From: Vitellaria paradoxa
Taxonomy: Eukaryota > Streptophyta > Magnoliopsida > Ericales > Sapotaceae
DNA: 64,000 bases
Assembly (NCBI GenBank): GCA_019916065.1
Contig: CM034241.1
Span: 2,448,562 to 2,512,561, forward strand
Reading direction: 5' to 3'
The position numbers were made by a program, and so were the translations under genes. Shown piece by piece: positions 1-10,681 of this stretch (position 1 is the stretch's first letter; every line of letters starts with the position of its first letter). The notes under the pieces are model-generated. The model was not told the DNA's origin. It worked only from the letters and a program-made list of their open reading frames with translations, and did no database searches.

Positions 1-1579
1 GATTGAAGTAGGTGGATCGGATAATGTCAACGAGGAGGGGGTATTTTAGGAGTATATACACTGTTGGCACAGAAGAAAGGAGGCCGAAAATAACATTAAT
101 CCACACAAATCCATGGCGATAACAGAGAAGGATGGTTGCGCAGAATGCTACCATCATAGCTGCCAAGGAGATGAAGAGAGTCGTCATTCCATACAGCAAC
201 TTCAGCGGCAGCGACGAGAGGAAATCATTCTCCGCGTAACGCGAGGTGAGGATGGATAAGAAGATCAGTATCGAAGTTGAAGAGAACAACAACGCAACCC
301 CTCCGGAGATTGAGAGAACCCTGAAGAACTTGTTTTTCTGATAAATATCAGTAGTAGTTGTGCCTGATGAATTTTCATCCTTGCCACCGGCACCTGGCAT
401 GGTACAGACGGCAGTAAAAACCACGGTGGCGATGAGAGTCGCAACAACGGTAGATGATTTGGCTGTGCCCTTCATCCATTTTTCTCCTTCCCTCATCAAG
501 TCTCTGTGATTCTCAGTGAATATGTCACGGGGAGTTTTGCGGTCTGAATTCCGCATTTCTCTATACAATGGTTGGACCATTTCATCCACCTCCTACAATT
601 TTAAATATATATAAATATATGTATCTGGGGATGTCAAATATATAGTACGCCACTGTTGGGATGCAGTAAATTGTATTATAGTTAATCATATGTCAATCGG
701 ATGCAAATGGCAAAGGATTAATCGAGTTAAATAGAGCTTTTAACATACTTAGGTTGAGTTTGAAAAAAAAAAAAAAACTTTTTTTCTTTTGTAATTGATT
801 ACTAGTGAGTTATTAAAAAGTTAATTTTTTAATGTTTGAGAAAAAAAAAAAAACTAATTTTTTTAACAGACGAAGGGAAAAAAATTAATTTTTTTAACTA
901 ACTTTTTTACTTTTTGTTAATTTAATATTTTTGTCCTTCAAGATATAAAAAAAACTTAATGTGTAAAAAGATAAATTTGACTACTTAAAAAAAAATTAAA
1001 AAGTTAGTAATTGATAACAGTTTTTTTTGTTCCCAAACGGAACCTTAAATTTGACTCAAACTATTAATACATGCATATGCAAACTTGAGCTTTTGCATGC
1101 ACGTACTTGCAGCTCTAACTGGGCTCAATTAAGAATAATTTCAATTTAAACTCAATTAACTAACAGAACAATTAAAACGAATAATTCGAATAAATCATAA
1201 TAAAAATTGATATATTAAAATAATTCTAAAAATAAATATTATTCTATCACTTTAATTTGAATCAAGTATTTCGATCAAGAATCGAGTTTGAACTAATAAC
1301 TAAGCAAGCAGCAAGAACCTTGGTAGCCCTAAGCAAATAAAAATTTTAATTAGCCCTTTCATGTTATCGGCTAACTAGGCTAATTGTTGAACTACGGGGC
1401 ATTTAGATTTGTAAAAATTAGTAAAATTTTATAAAACTTGCAATCTCGTAATTCACAGTGAGTAGAAAAATTAAATTTTACAAAGATTTATAAAATTTTA
1501 TAAAAATTTATAGAACTCCATGCGGGTCTTTTATCAATACTCCTGTTACATATATAATAGGTTGCAATTTATTCTTCAC

Positions 1580-1627
<48 letters not shown>

Positions 1628-4600
1628 TTGCCACTTAATTGAATATTTAAAATTTTAAAGTGACATTTGGTTTACTTTTCTATTTTTTATTTTTTATTTT
1701 TGTTTTATGTGTTAAAATTCTCACAACGAGGAAACAATAAATGTTTTATTTTTCCTATTTAAAAATTTTTCTTATTTCAGATTAAAACTCTCAAAATAAC
1801 TTTTTATTATTTTTTATTTCATGTGTAAACTCATTTTTTATTTTTTAAAATAAAATTTAATAACACAAGTAATCAAGTAATCAAATGAATTTTGAATTAT
1901 TTTTTTTATTTTCAAAAGAATAAAATAAAAAATAACTCAAAAAATAAAATTAAAATAAAAAATTAAAAAATATATCAAACGACACTTAAATTTTTTATGA
2001 CAGGAAAAGAATGTGGTCAAAATAAAATAATTAGCATCCTTGGGGCTTGGACCTAGTGAGAGCGGATTAGAGATATATATATATATATACATATGTATAT
2101 ACACACCTTATACCACAGCATCTCATGTTGCATCTGAAAAAATGCTCCGGAGATGTTAGCAGGGGGTGCCAATCTGGCGGCTAGGTGCAATATGTTGTTC
2201 TTCTTTCGGTCTCTATATGAGGCTATCAGTTTCTTAAATGACCCTGTTTTGTGCAGCAGATTGAAGATTTTCGCATGACGTTTCAGAACTGAGATATGGA
2301 ATATAGTCTGTTTGTCCCTATTCGTTCTCCATCTCAGATCGGGAAAAGTATCGATGAGCTCCACCAAGAATTCTGTATTTCCTAAATCCGCTGCAATAAA
2401 TAGGGGCTCCGTGGTCTCCTCAATCATGTCTGGGGTCGCCAAATCGTCGCGCTCTAAAAAATTCCTCAAAAGGCATTTAAGTAGGTCTCGAGCTTGAGCT
2501 TGCATTCCAGTTTGGTCTCGCGCTTCCAGCTTCATGCCTGGAACTAAATATGAAAAAATATTAAGTTAATTATCTCTATTATATATATATATATATATAT
2601 ATATACATTCCTCAATCAACCGATACACAGTTAAGCTAGAATTAGCACAATTAATCCATAAAATTAAATACCATTTAAATAAATAAAAAGTGAACAACCA
2701 TTATTTCACTGTTGAAATTAGTAGTTCCTTTGCACTTGATAATAATACGGGAGGAAGGGATTAGAGAAATTAATTAACTAACAAGAGTTGATGAATCTCC
2801 TCCATGCTCTTTCTTGAGTTGGGACGGTAAATTCCGAAGGCATACGTGCTAGGACATGCAAAGCTGTCTCACCATTCTTATCTTTCGCGAAAGTTAATTC
2901 TGGGTAGTCTTTTATTAGACGGAGTGCGACATCTGCACATATTAATTAAATTTGTGTCAAGAGACGAAAATATTGAAAAACTAGATGAGTTACGAAATCT
3001 TTAGTTTTGATTATATATCTGGTTTTCCGTATGTAAAACAGAGAATAAATAACTGATATATAGAGTTAGGTGCAATTAAGGCGCTGTTTGGAAAACCAAA
3101 TAAGACAAAAAAGTAAAAAAAAAAAAATGTGTTGTATTAGCACTTTTTAGCGTTGGAAAGATCAACTAAATTTTTCTGACACAATCTGTTGAAATGGGGT
3201 TGAATGACCTGTTTTAATGATTTTTCTATTCAAACAGAGTCATACAATTATGTTCCAATGGATTGTGTCTGAAAAGTTATCAAAAGGTTAAAAAAAATAA
3301 AATTGTCAAAAGATTAAAAAATTTGATAAAAGTTAAAATTTTTAAATAAAATATATAAAACGAGGATGACAAAAGTTGATAAAAGTAGATTAATATTTAT
3401 AATTTTTTTATAAATTTGAACAAATTTTGACAAACATAGGCCAGGCCTAAAACACTGGATTACCAAGCAAACGACTGCCGATGCAAGCAGTGAAAAGCCC
3501 AGCCAGGTGTTCTGGACTCCAATTTTCGAGTTCAGACCGCGGATAAAGATAATTAACCATCTCTCTCTCTGCTGACAAAGCAGCCAGGTAGAGTGGTTTG
3601 GGCCCATGGGGACCACAAACCGTTGCCAGCTTGGAATTCTTACTCAGCATGGCATCAGCAATTGACACGCTTCCATCCAAAGCAGCGAAGCAAAGGGCTG
3701 TGCTCCCAATTGAATTCCCAATTTCTAAGTCCTGAGAATCCATTCTTGCAACCAGATTCTTTACGAATTCGGCTTTTCTTGCCAAGGCCGCGACGTGGAG
3801 CGCTGTTTCCTTTCCATCGGCGATGCCAAAGCGCGCTAGGTTTGGCCGCTTTTTGAGGACCTCTTCGGCAGATTCCCAGTCCCCTTTCAGTGCAGCGCGA
3901 TATAAAGGCAGGCAATAATTTTTGTAGTCGTTGTTTGATTCCCTCGTGGAAGCTTCAACAAGCCGATTTACAGTAATCGGTTAAGTTGTTTTTAGACAAA
4001 AAGAAAACAAATTTAACATTAGAGCTTTCTTGTGTGACATAGAAAACAGAGTATGTGTGTGTGCGCGCATATATGTATATGAATTTATGTTACATGAATT
4101 CGGGTATATTGGTATCGGGTATGTCTACATGTTCACTTATGTATATTTTAGATATTTCTAAAGTTTAATTTTTAAGATATTAGGATATGCTGGATATAAA
4201 TGCGTGACCGCTTAGAAAATATTTAAATATATTATATATTACATAATATATTGATATAAGATACAATTAAATATTAAGTCATGTATTTAAAATTCGATAG
4301 AATTTATTAAAAAAAAAAATCAAAGGTTTGTGATTGCTATCTATCAGAAAATTTTGAAATATTTTCTTTTTAACATCAACATTCAGTTATTGTTTGTCTA
4401 AATCACCTTAAAAAATTGAGAATTAATAGTATCTAATTTGGGTACGAGAGAATCATACCCATATTTCATATTTTTATTTTTGTCATATTTAGTGGACGTA
4501 TTTCTTTATTTTAATTGATTCAAAACTATAATAAGATGAAATATTAATTTTTAATTTAATTATTTTTAATTTTTTAAATCCCATATCTTTTCAATTTCAT

Positions 4601-5934
4601 TTTCAACACAAACTAAATAATCGAAATAAATTTCCATGCCTTTTCTTTTTCCTTGACAAGTTGCTAATTCGAACCCTACCCTCAAACAAACACACACGTT
4701 AAGTTTACAATTATTTTTTATAATTCAAGGCCACTATTATAAATGATTTTAACAATTATTTTTTATAATTTCAGAGCCACTGTATAAATGATTTTAACTA
4801 ATTTTTGTTTTTATTTTCGAATTCATAATATCTATGATAAGTCTATTAAATAACATTAAATTTCTAAATTTCAAATCTAAAAGTACGAGAACAATCCTTG
4901 TGTGTATGTGTTTTTTTTTTTTAACTATCAGAAAAATGGTAATACTCAACTCAATTCAATAAAATTTTAATTATAAACTATAGTTGAGTTTGATTATATG
5001 TACTAGAAAAAAAAAAAAGGAAAAAAAAAACAAAGAACTGGAGAAATGATAGTGAAAAACTGAAATTTAATCTTGAAGGAGCCTATTTGGATCTTTTTAT
5101 TATGTACAGGGGTGTTTGGTATCATCAAAAATGTACTGGAAAAAGAAAATACAATTTTGTACTACGAATTAATATATGACACTTTAATAATTAGTTGAAT
5201 GTTTGATAAAAATTTATAAAAACTAAAAAATTTAAAAAGCTAGAAAAACATTAGTAAAAGTAAAAGAAATCTGATAAAAGTTGTTTTTTTTCTTTTTTTT
5301 TTTTCAATTGAGCCAAACAACCCATAGACTACTAGCATTAATGATGGCAAAAGAATTAAAATTGAAAAGGCTACGGTGGCATTTGATTTGGTTTTCTGTT
5401 TTCTATTTTTGTTTTCTACTTTGTATATTTTATGCTTTAAAAATCTAAAAATAGAAAAACAGGAAATGTTCTATTTTTCTTATTTTGAGATTTTCTTTAT
5501 TTTGGGGTTAAAACGCTCAAAACGATTTTTTTACATTTCATATATAAACTTATTTTCTATTTTCTAAAAAAAATTTTAAAAACATAGGTGACTAAATAAT
5601 TTTAAGCTGTTTTCTTTATATTCGTAAGTGTAAAATGACAAATGAGTTCAAATAAAAATAAAAACAAAAAATAAAAAATAAAAAAATAAATCAAATGACC
5701 CCCATATCACTTTAGAAATTCTGGAGATAATATCACAAATAAGATGCACAAAAGTAATTTAACGAAAAAAAGGTTAAAAGAAAAGTTAATCAACATACAG
5801 TTTTGACGATTCAGCGAAGAGGCAATATTTGTAATTGACGTGGAACTTTCGTTATTTTCCTCTGTTATCACAGCAGTTGATACTGAAATTGGATAATCTG
5901 TTATCAATTCAATTTCCGGAGACTGATTTTCCAT
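1..5934 (-). CDS. Ankyrin-repeat protein with PGG membrane domain (ITN1-like), 3' end outside window
   Basis: Five coding exons read on the minus strand: 5799-5934, 3464-3952, 2783-2932, 2107-2543 and 592 to beyond base 1. Every junction has GT..AG and the phases match (about 601 residues, no stop before the edge). Residues 1-45 (start MENQSPEIEL) are a polar leader. Ankyrin repeats run from about residue 60 to 390, with motifs such as GKETALHVAALA, GSTALCFAALDG, NGETALHVLAR and NNILHLAARL. The last exon starts with the family hallmark EVDEMVQPLYREMRNSD, then REGEKWMKGTA and a PGG domain (TMPGAGG near residue 472) with hydrophobic segments predicted to span the membrane. Plant relatives act at the plasma membrane in salt, ABA and immune signalling; the specific role here is unknown. 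An in-frame ATG at 5970 is an alternative start, but MENQ fits better. No frameshift was seen. The identity is clear; exon 1 is the least certain part. Confidence 0.92.
752..1044. mobile_element. Tourist-like MITE in last intron of the ankyrin gene
   Basis: The left end GGTTGAGTTTG and the right end CAAACGGAACC are imperfect inverted repeats. Both sides are flanked by TTA (749-751 and 1045-1047), the target duplication typical of PIF/Harbinger MITEs. The interior is AT-rich with no ORF. The same family recurs near 31765 and 57817. Confidence 0.7.
1581..1624. repeat. (AAT)n microsatellite
   Basis: About 14 uninterrupted AAT units lie in the last intron of the ankyrin gene. Confidence 0.95.
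1660..1985. mobile_element. AT-rich 326-bp MITE, copy 1
   Basis: The ends GTGACATTTGG and (inverted) GTGTCGTTTGA form imperfect terminal inverted repeats. TTAAA flanks both sides (1655-1659 and 1986-1990), a plausible 5-bp target duplication. The interior is T-rich in the left half and A-rich in the right half, as in a foldback. A second copy lies at 5376-5704. Both copies are intronic in the ankyrin gene. The superfamily is not determined. Confidence 0.6.
2581..2604. repeat. (AT)n microsatellite
   Basis: Uninterrupted AT dinucleotides lie in the third intron of the ankyrin gene. Confidence 0.9.
5376..5704. mobile_element. AT-rich MITE, copy 2 of the 1660-1985 family
   Basis: The left end carries GGCATTTGATTTGG and the right end, inverted, reads GGTCATTTGATTT. 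The internal order of motifs parallels copy 1: a TTTTCTATTTTT tract, TTAAAACGCTCAAAACG, then an A-rich right half. It lies in intron 1 of the ankyrin gene, about 95 bp from the exon 1 donor site. The target duplication is not clear. Confidence 0.55.
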
Positions 5935-7168
5935 TGTGTTAAAATCTGGAAAAAAATAATAATAAATCATTACTCCAGTAGTGTTAGTTTCAATTCCTGA
6001 AAATAAAAATAAAAAAATAAATCATTGCGTCAATAGCGTTAGGTTTCAATTCCAAATCCAACTACCGAGATTTAAAGATTCCTAAATAAATAAGTTCTAA
6101 TTGTGCATATATATTAATAATTACTAATGTCTGAAGGTACAGAAAAAAAAAGTTGACGTTTAAATAACTTAAATTTAAATTTATAAAGTAAATTTATAGA
6201 AAACAGTGTAAAAACAACTTATAAAAATAAAATCATTAATAAAAAAGATTCAAGATATAAAATTATATTAATTTATTACAAATATTATCACATTTTTAAA
6301 ATATTAATTTAAAAATCTTTCATATAAAAAGTTTTCAAAAAAATTATGTGACGAGTGAGAAAAAAAGAAAATAATTCTGACCATTTAACAAATTCAATAG
6401 TTGAAAATATCTTAAATTCAAAATTTTAAACTTCTTTGTTATGTGGATGACATAAAATGTAAAGTGTATGTTAGATTTTTTAAAATATTAATTTAAAAAT
6501 CTTTTATATATAAAGTATTAAAAAAATATAGGAAGATTGAGAGAAAAATAAAAATAATTCTGGTCATTTAGTAAATTCAATAGATAAAATATCTCAAATT
6601 CAAAATTTTAAACCTTCTATTACATAAATGACACATAGTGTAAAAATATATGTATTTAAAATTTAAGTTTTAAGCATATTAAAATTAAAATTTTAATTTA
6701 ATGTTTAATTTTTAAAAATTTAAATTTAAATATATTTTTATAAATAAAAAAATTAGTTGACCTTGTCGGTATCCATATATTATTTAATAGTAATAGATAA
6801 ATAAGTAAAATATAATTTGTATAATTTTACAAAATATAATATATATTTATTTGAATTTTAAATTTCAAATTCAAATAATGTGTTTTATTATATAGATAAT
6901 AAGTGATGACGTGTTGAAATTTTAATAATAATTGAAATAAATGCCAAGTCAGCTGATGTATTTTATTATATAAATATACCGTGTGCAAGGTCTTCATGAA
7001 AAAAAAATATTCAATCTAAAAAAAAGGGGGGTGGTTTGTATCTCCGAGAGTTTCGAACCCATATAGCTCTCGTACTTTGAGGTTTAAAAACTCCTCAAAA
7101 ATTAACTAAAACATGATCATCGAGATGCAGCAACAATGTACACTCTACACACACTCAGATATAACACA
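5935..7168. other. Non-coding upstream region of the ankyrin gene
   Basis: This is very AT-rich sequence with no credible ORF. Two stretches near 6340-6440 and 6520-6630 resemble each other (both contain GAGAAAAA, AATAATTCTG and CAATAG..AAAATATC), suggesting an old local duplication of about 180 bp spacing. A short motif GAGTTTCGAACCC near 7050 resembles a tRNA B box, but no A box or target duplication was found, so no SINE is called. Confidence 0.5.
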
Positions 7169-7176
7169 CACTCAGA

Positions 7177-7767
7177 CAGTGGCGGATGGACGAATTTTTG
7201 TTAGTGGAGGCGAAAAATACCTTTGGTTGTTCAGTAAAAGTTAGAGAAATTTTAAGAATTTTTAGAAATTTCTAAAACTTTTGATTATTTGGTAAAAACA
7301 TTAGAGAAATTTTTAAAAATTTTTAGTAACTTTCGAGGCTAAAAAAAAAAAACAAAAATTACTAAATTTTTATTTTTATTTTTAATTTTAATTCCAAACG
7401 GGTCCTGGTGATAACAAAATGTTTTCTAATTGTGTTTTGGTTTAAGAGAGAAGTTTTGAAAGTTGGTGAGTGGTGCCAAACACTAGTTTAGATGGCAACG
7501 TGATAGCGTGTTAATTCCTTTCCAAAAATAGGAACCTGCAACTTACAGTGAAAAACATAATTTTCTATTTTTTTTCAAAGAGTCTCTCCACGTGATTAAA
7601 AGTTCACTTGTTAGCTAATCGAATATTAAAATCAACAAAAAAAATTTCTCTTGCTCTATCTCACCGCTTCTTTTCGTGCAGTTCAAGTGGAATAGGAAAT
7701 TTTTTTTTTTTTTCAAATTCCAGTGGCAGCAATCGCTGCCACTCGGCCATATGTGCATCCGCCAGTG
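7177..7767. mobile_element. hAT-type MITE, 591 bp
   Basis: The ends CAGTGGCGGATG (7177-7188) and CATCCGCCAGTG (7756-7767) are near-perfect terminal inverted repeats. Both are bordered by the same 8-bp target duplication CACTCAGA (7169-7176 and 7768-7775), as expected for the hAT superfamily. A subterminal palindrome GTGGCAGCAATCGCTGCCAC lies at 7725-7744. There is no transposase ORF, so it is non-autonomous. Confidence 0.88.
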
Positions 7768-7778
7768 CACTCAGATAT

Positions 7779-7804
7779 GTGTGTGTGTGTGTGTGTGTGT
7801 GTGT
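7779..7804. repeat. (GT)n microsatellite
   Basis: About 13 uninterrupted GT units start a few bases beyond the hAT MITE's right target duplication. Confidence 0.95.
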
Positions 7805-8510
7805 TGCACTTGAACATATAACTGAGGAACCATAAGAAACCTGGAAGCTATAAGAAACATGATAATCCAGTGTCCCGGTTGACTACCTGAAAGCTAAAGT
7901 AATAAAAATAGTAATGATGGAGGAACCATAAGAAAGGGACGCAAGGTGCAGGCACTCGATGTTCAGTGTAGTGTAGGAGGCATTATAGATAAAGATACGT
8001 TAGTTACTTGAATTAATTAGTTCCCTAGGCCTACTCAAAATTTAAAAAGAAATGTTATACGATCAGAAAATATTTATGTTTATATAATTTAAATAAAAAT
8101 ATTTATTAAGATATTCTTTAATTTTAAAAATTCAATTTTCACAGGATTTTAACAATTAATTCTGGTAGGGTTATTATAACACATAAGCATTTTTCAATTT
8201 TAAAATGACCGTAATCATCGTGGTTCTTTCTTGCAAGTGGGCAAAATCATTTTAAATAAAATAATTCATTAAAATATAGTTTTATTCCCAAAAAAAAAAT
8301 CATATTGTCCAAAAATGATGCATCAATCACACATTTATAATAACAAAAAGTACGAGGAGACATCTCAAGGATTGGTGTCGTTCTCATCGGGTTACAGAAG
8401 AGGTGATCCTAGTTAATGCTACAAGAATTTCAGATTACTATACGAGATAGTCCTAATAACTGACAGAGCATGGAAATCGAAAACAATAAAGGAAATCGAA
8501 AACAAATAAA

Positions 8511-8911
8511 GCGTCAGCCGCATGGATAATTAAAGATGACAGTGAAAATATTCTTTGTGCAAGAAGACAATTGGTCAATGCATCTTCAGCATTAATGACG
8601 AAGTAATGGCATGCCTTAAAGTGTTGTCATGGGTTAAACTTTTGAATTGCAAGAAAGTTACTATACTAATAGATTGTCCTCTTATTCATTAAATATTTAC
8701 AGAATATGTTAACCTGCCATTGGAAAGTTAAGAGTGTTTTTACTGACTTGTATTAATGTCTTGTCTCTTTTAATTATCGTCACGTTAGAAATGTTGTAAG
8801 GTCTGTTGTTAAAGAAGCCATGAACGGGCTGCCTATGTATTAAACAAGGGTTAATGGTTGGAATGTCATGGTTTCTTGGTTCCTCCAACAAAAAAAAAAA
8901 AAAAAAAAAAA
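8511..8911 (+). pseudogene. LINE-type ribonuclease H (RVT_3) relic with poly-A tail
   Basis: The translation starting at 8511 reads SAAWIIKDDSENILCARRQ, then VNASSALM, the start of the plant non-LTR retrotransposon RNase H domain, in which a strand is followed by ASSALEAEA. In-frame stops follow. Later pieces in other frames (IKYLQNML, SVVKEAMNGLP) still match the expected order of the domain. The piece ends in a run of about 24 A (8888-8911), the normal 3' end of a LINE copy. It is a dead 5'-truncated insertion on the plus strand. Confidence 0.65.
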
Positions 8912-9400
8912 CAAATAGTAATACAATATAATTACAAAATTTTACTATAATTGAAAAGGGTCCAGAATTATAGAAGATATTCGGAAGTCTATCACTTTAA
9001 ATAATAAATTCATAAATTATAATTTAGTTGCAATACTACTGTAGCCACATCACTCTAGTTCCGTTTTTGATTGGTTTAATAGCATTTTCTATGATAAAAA
9101 TGTATTATATGCATTAAACTACATCATTTTTATACCAAGACTTAATTTAAGGAAGGAAAAAAAATACTAATTTTCTTGTAATTACCTACTAGTTACCTAC
9201 TAAAAAAATAGCATTTTTGGTGTTAGAAAAGGTGGGGAAAAAGTTAACTTTTAAGCATTTTGTTACTTTAATATTTTTGTCCTTTATAATTTGAAAAAAA
9301 TTTAAAATGTAAAAAAATAAATTTAATTATTTTAAAAAAGGTAATAAAAAATTTGACTAATTAGAAATTATAAGCTGGCCAGCCTTCCAAAGGCACCAAC
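8912..9400. other. Non-coding AT-rich stretch with a probable diverged Tourist-like MITE
   Basis: Between about 9140 and 9385 the sequence shares blocks with the 752-1044 MITE (the words AATTACCTACTAGTTA, TTTAATATTTTTGTCCTT and AAAATGTAAAAAAATAAATT), but its ends are too degraded to place. No coding potential was seen. Confidence 0.4.
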
Positions 9401-9745
9401 TTTATGAATTCGTTAGAAACGAGTTTAGAAAACCGTTCTAAATGGTTTACTATTATCGAGAGAGAAAGAGTAGAATTATTGTACAGAACATTGAGTGTTA
9501 TTTTTTAAATCTGTTAGAACGGATTTAAGAAATTGTTTTAACGGTTTGTTAAAATTCATTTCTCAAAAAAACGCAGTTTGAAAAGAAAATACCAAACGTT
9601 AAAAGCCTAAAACCATTCTAAACGGTTTACTACTGTTCATTTCTAAAAAAATACTATTTGAAAGAAATACCAAACACCTAAAATTAATCTAAATTATATT
9701 TTATCTTAATTTATCTTTTTTTTTTTACTCTAAACGTTACCTAAA
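9401..9745. mobile_element. MITE-like repeat with internal hairpin units
   Basis: It contains repeated units of the form GTTAGAAC..about 14 nt..GTTYTAAC, each able to form a short stem (9409, 9513, and a partial one near 9608). Units are separated by words such as CATTTCTAAAAAAATAC and ACCAAACACC. Related copies lie near 10997, 58310 and 60905. The outer ends were not resolved here. Confidence 0.5.
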
Positions 9746-9892
9746 AAATTTTGGTGACATACTAGTGCTTTCAAAAGAAAGTTTTGCAGTCTGAAAGCAT
9801 GTGAAACCCACAAAGGCGATACTTTAATTGAAAGGCGGTAACCAAATTTTCTCTCCGATCACTCTATCTCTGATGCTGTGGAAGACTTTTGC

Positions 9893-10681
9893 AGCTTGTT
9901 TGGATGAAGGATTTGATTTGGGTGGGTTTGTAATGAGGCCGGATTTGAGGGTGGATTTGAAATGTGGGGTGGATTTGTAATGAGACCGGTTCCCACTTTT
10001 AAAAGACGGTAGATTTATGTATGAGGCCTTTGGATAGTTTTTTGAAAGGATGGATTTGGAGGGTGGATGTGATAGGATAAGAGAGCAAATGACTCAAATG
10101 CCCCCATTTTATTATTTTAATGTAGAAATTGATTAATTTAATTATAAATAGAATAAATACATAATAATTCAAAAAATTACATAATAAATACATGAATGAA
10201 TATACAAAGTATATTATATTTGAAAATTAATATTTTGGTGAAAAAAATTAAAAAATAAATTTATCACTGTTACCAACGATAAAGAAGAGATGGAGAGGAC
10301 GTAGTACACAATACGGTGGTGAGGGTGGAGTTACCTGTAGTGGGTCGACTTCCTTCTTTTCTCTCCCTCTCTTCTCTCTATCTTCTTGAGGTCTCCTCTC
10401 GGTCGTAAATGAAAAATGAAAGGAAACGATGTGCATAATAGGGTAACGAGGGGCAAAACACATAATTTTCCGACACAAAGTGAAAGTAGAACAGACTTTT
10501 CACGGGCAAGGCACAATCGACGCTTCACGAGCAACAAGGGGTATCTAGCGCTGAAAAATTCGGCCTGAAATTAAATTTGAGAAGAAATCAAACCTCCCAA
10601 ACACCATCCAAAAGCTGGTATTTGAATGCCCCATATCAGGCCTCACCCAAATCCGGCCTCAAATGTCTCATCCAAACAAGC
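9893..10681. mobile_element. TIR element of about 790 bp
   Basis: The left end AGCTTGTTTGGATGA and the right end TCATCCAAACAAGCT are perfect inverted repeats. Similarity continues inward (GATTTGGG.. against the inverted GGCCGGATTTGGGTGAGGCC). The middle has a purine/pyrimidine-biased stretch with small ORFs on the minus strand that I do not recognise. No clean target duplication was found. Instead, a diverged 27-bp sequence (TATCTCTGAYRCTGWGGAAG..) flanks both sides at about 9866 and 10694. Confidence 0.65.

Noticed and set aside
10248..10537. 76- and 68-residue minus-strand ORFs inside the 790-bp TIR element
   Set aside because: No transposase motif; biased composition explains them.
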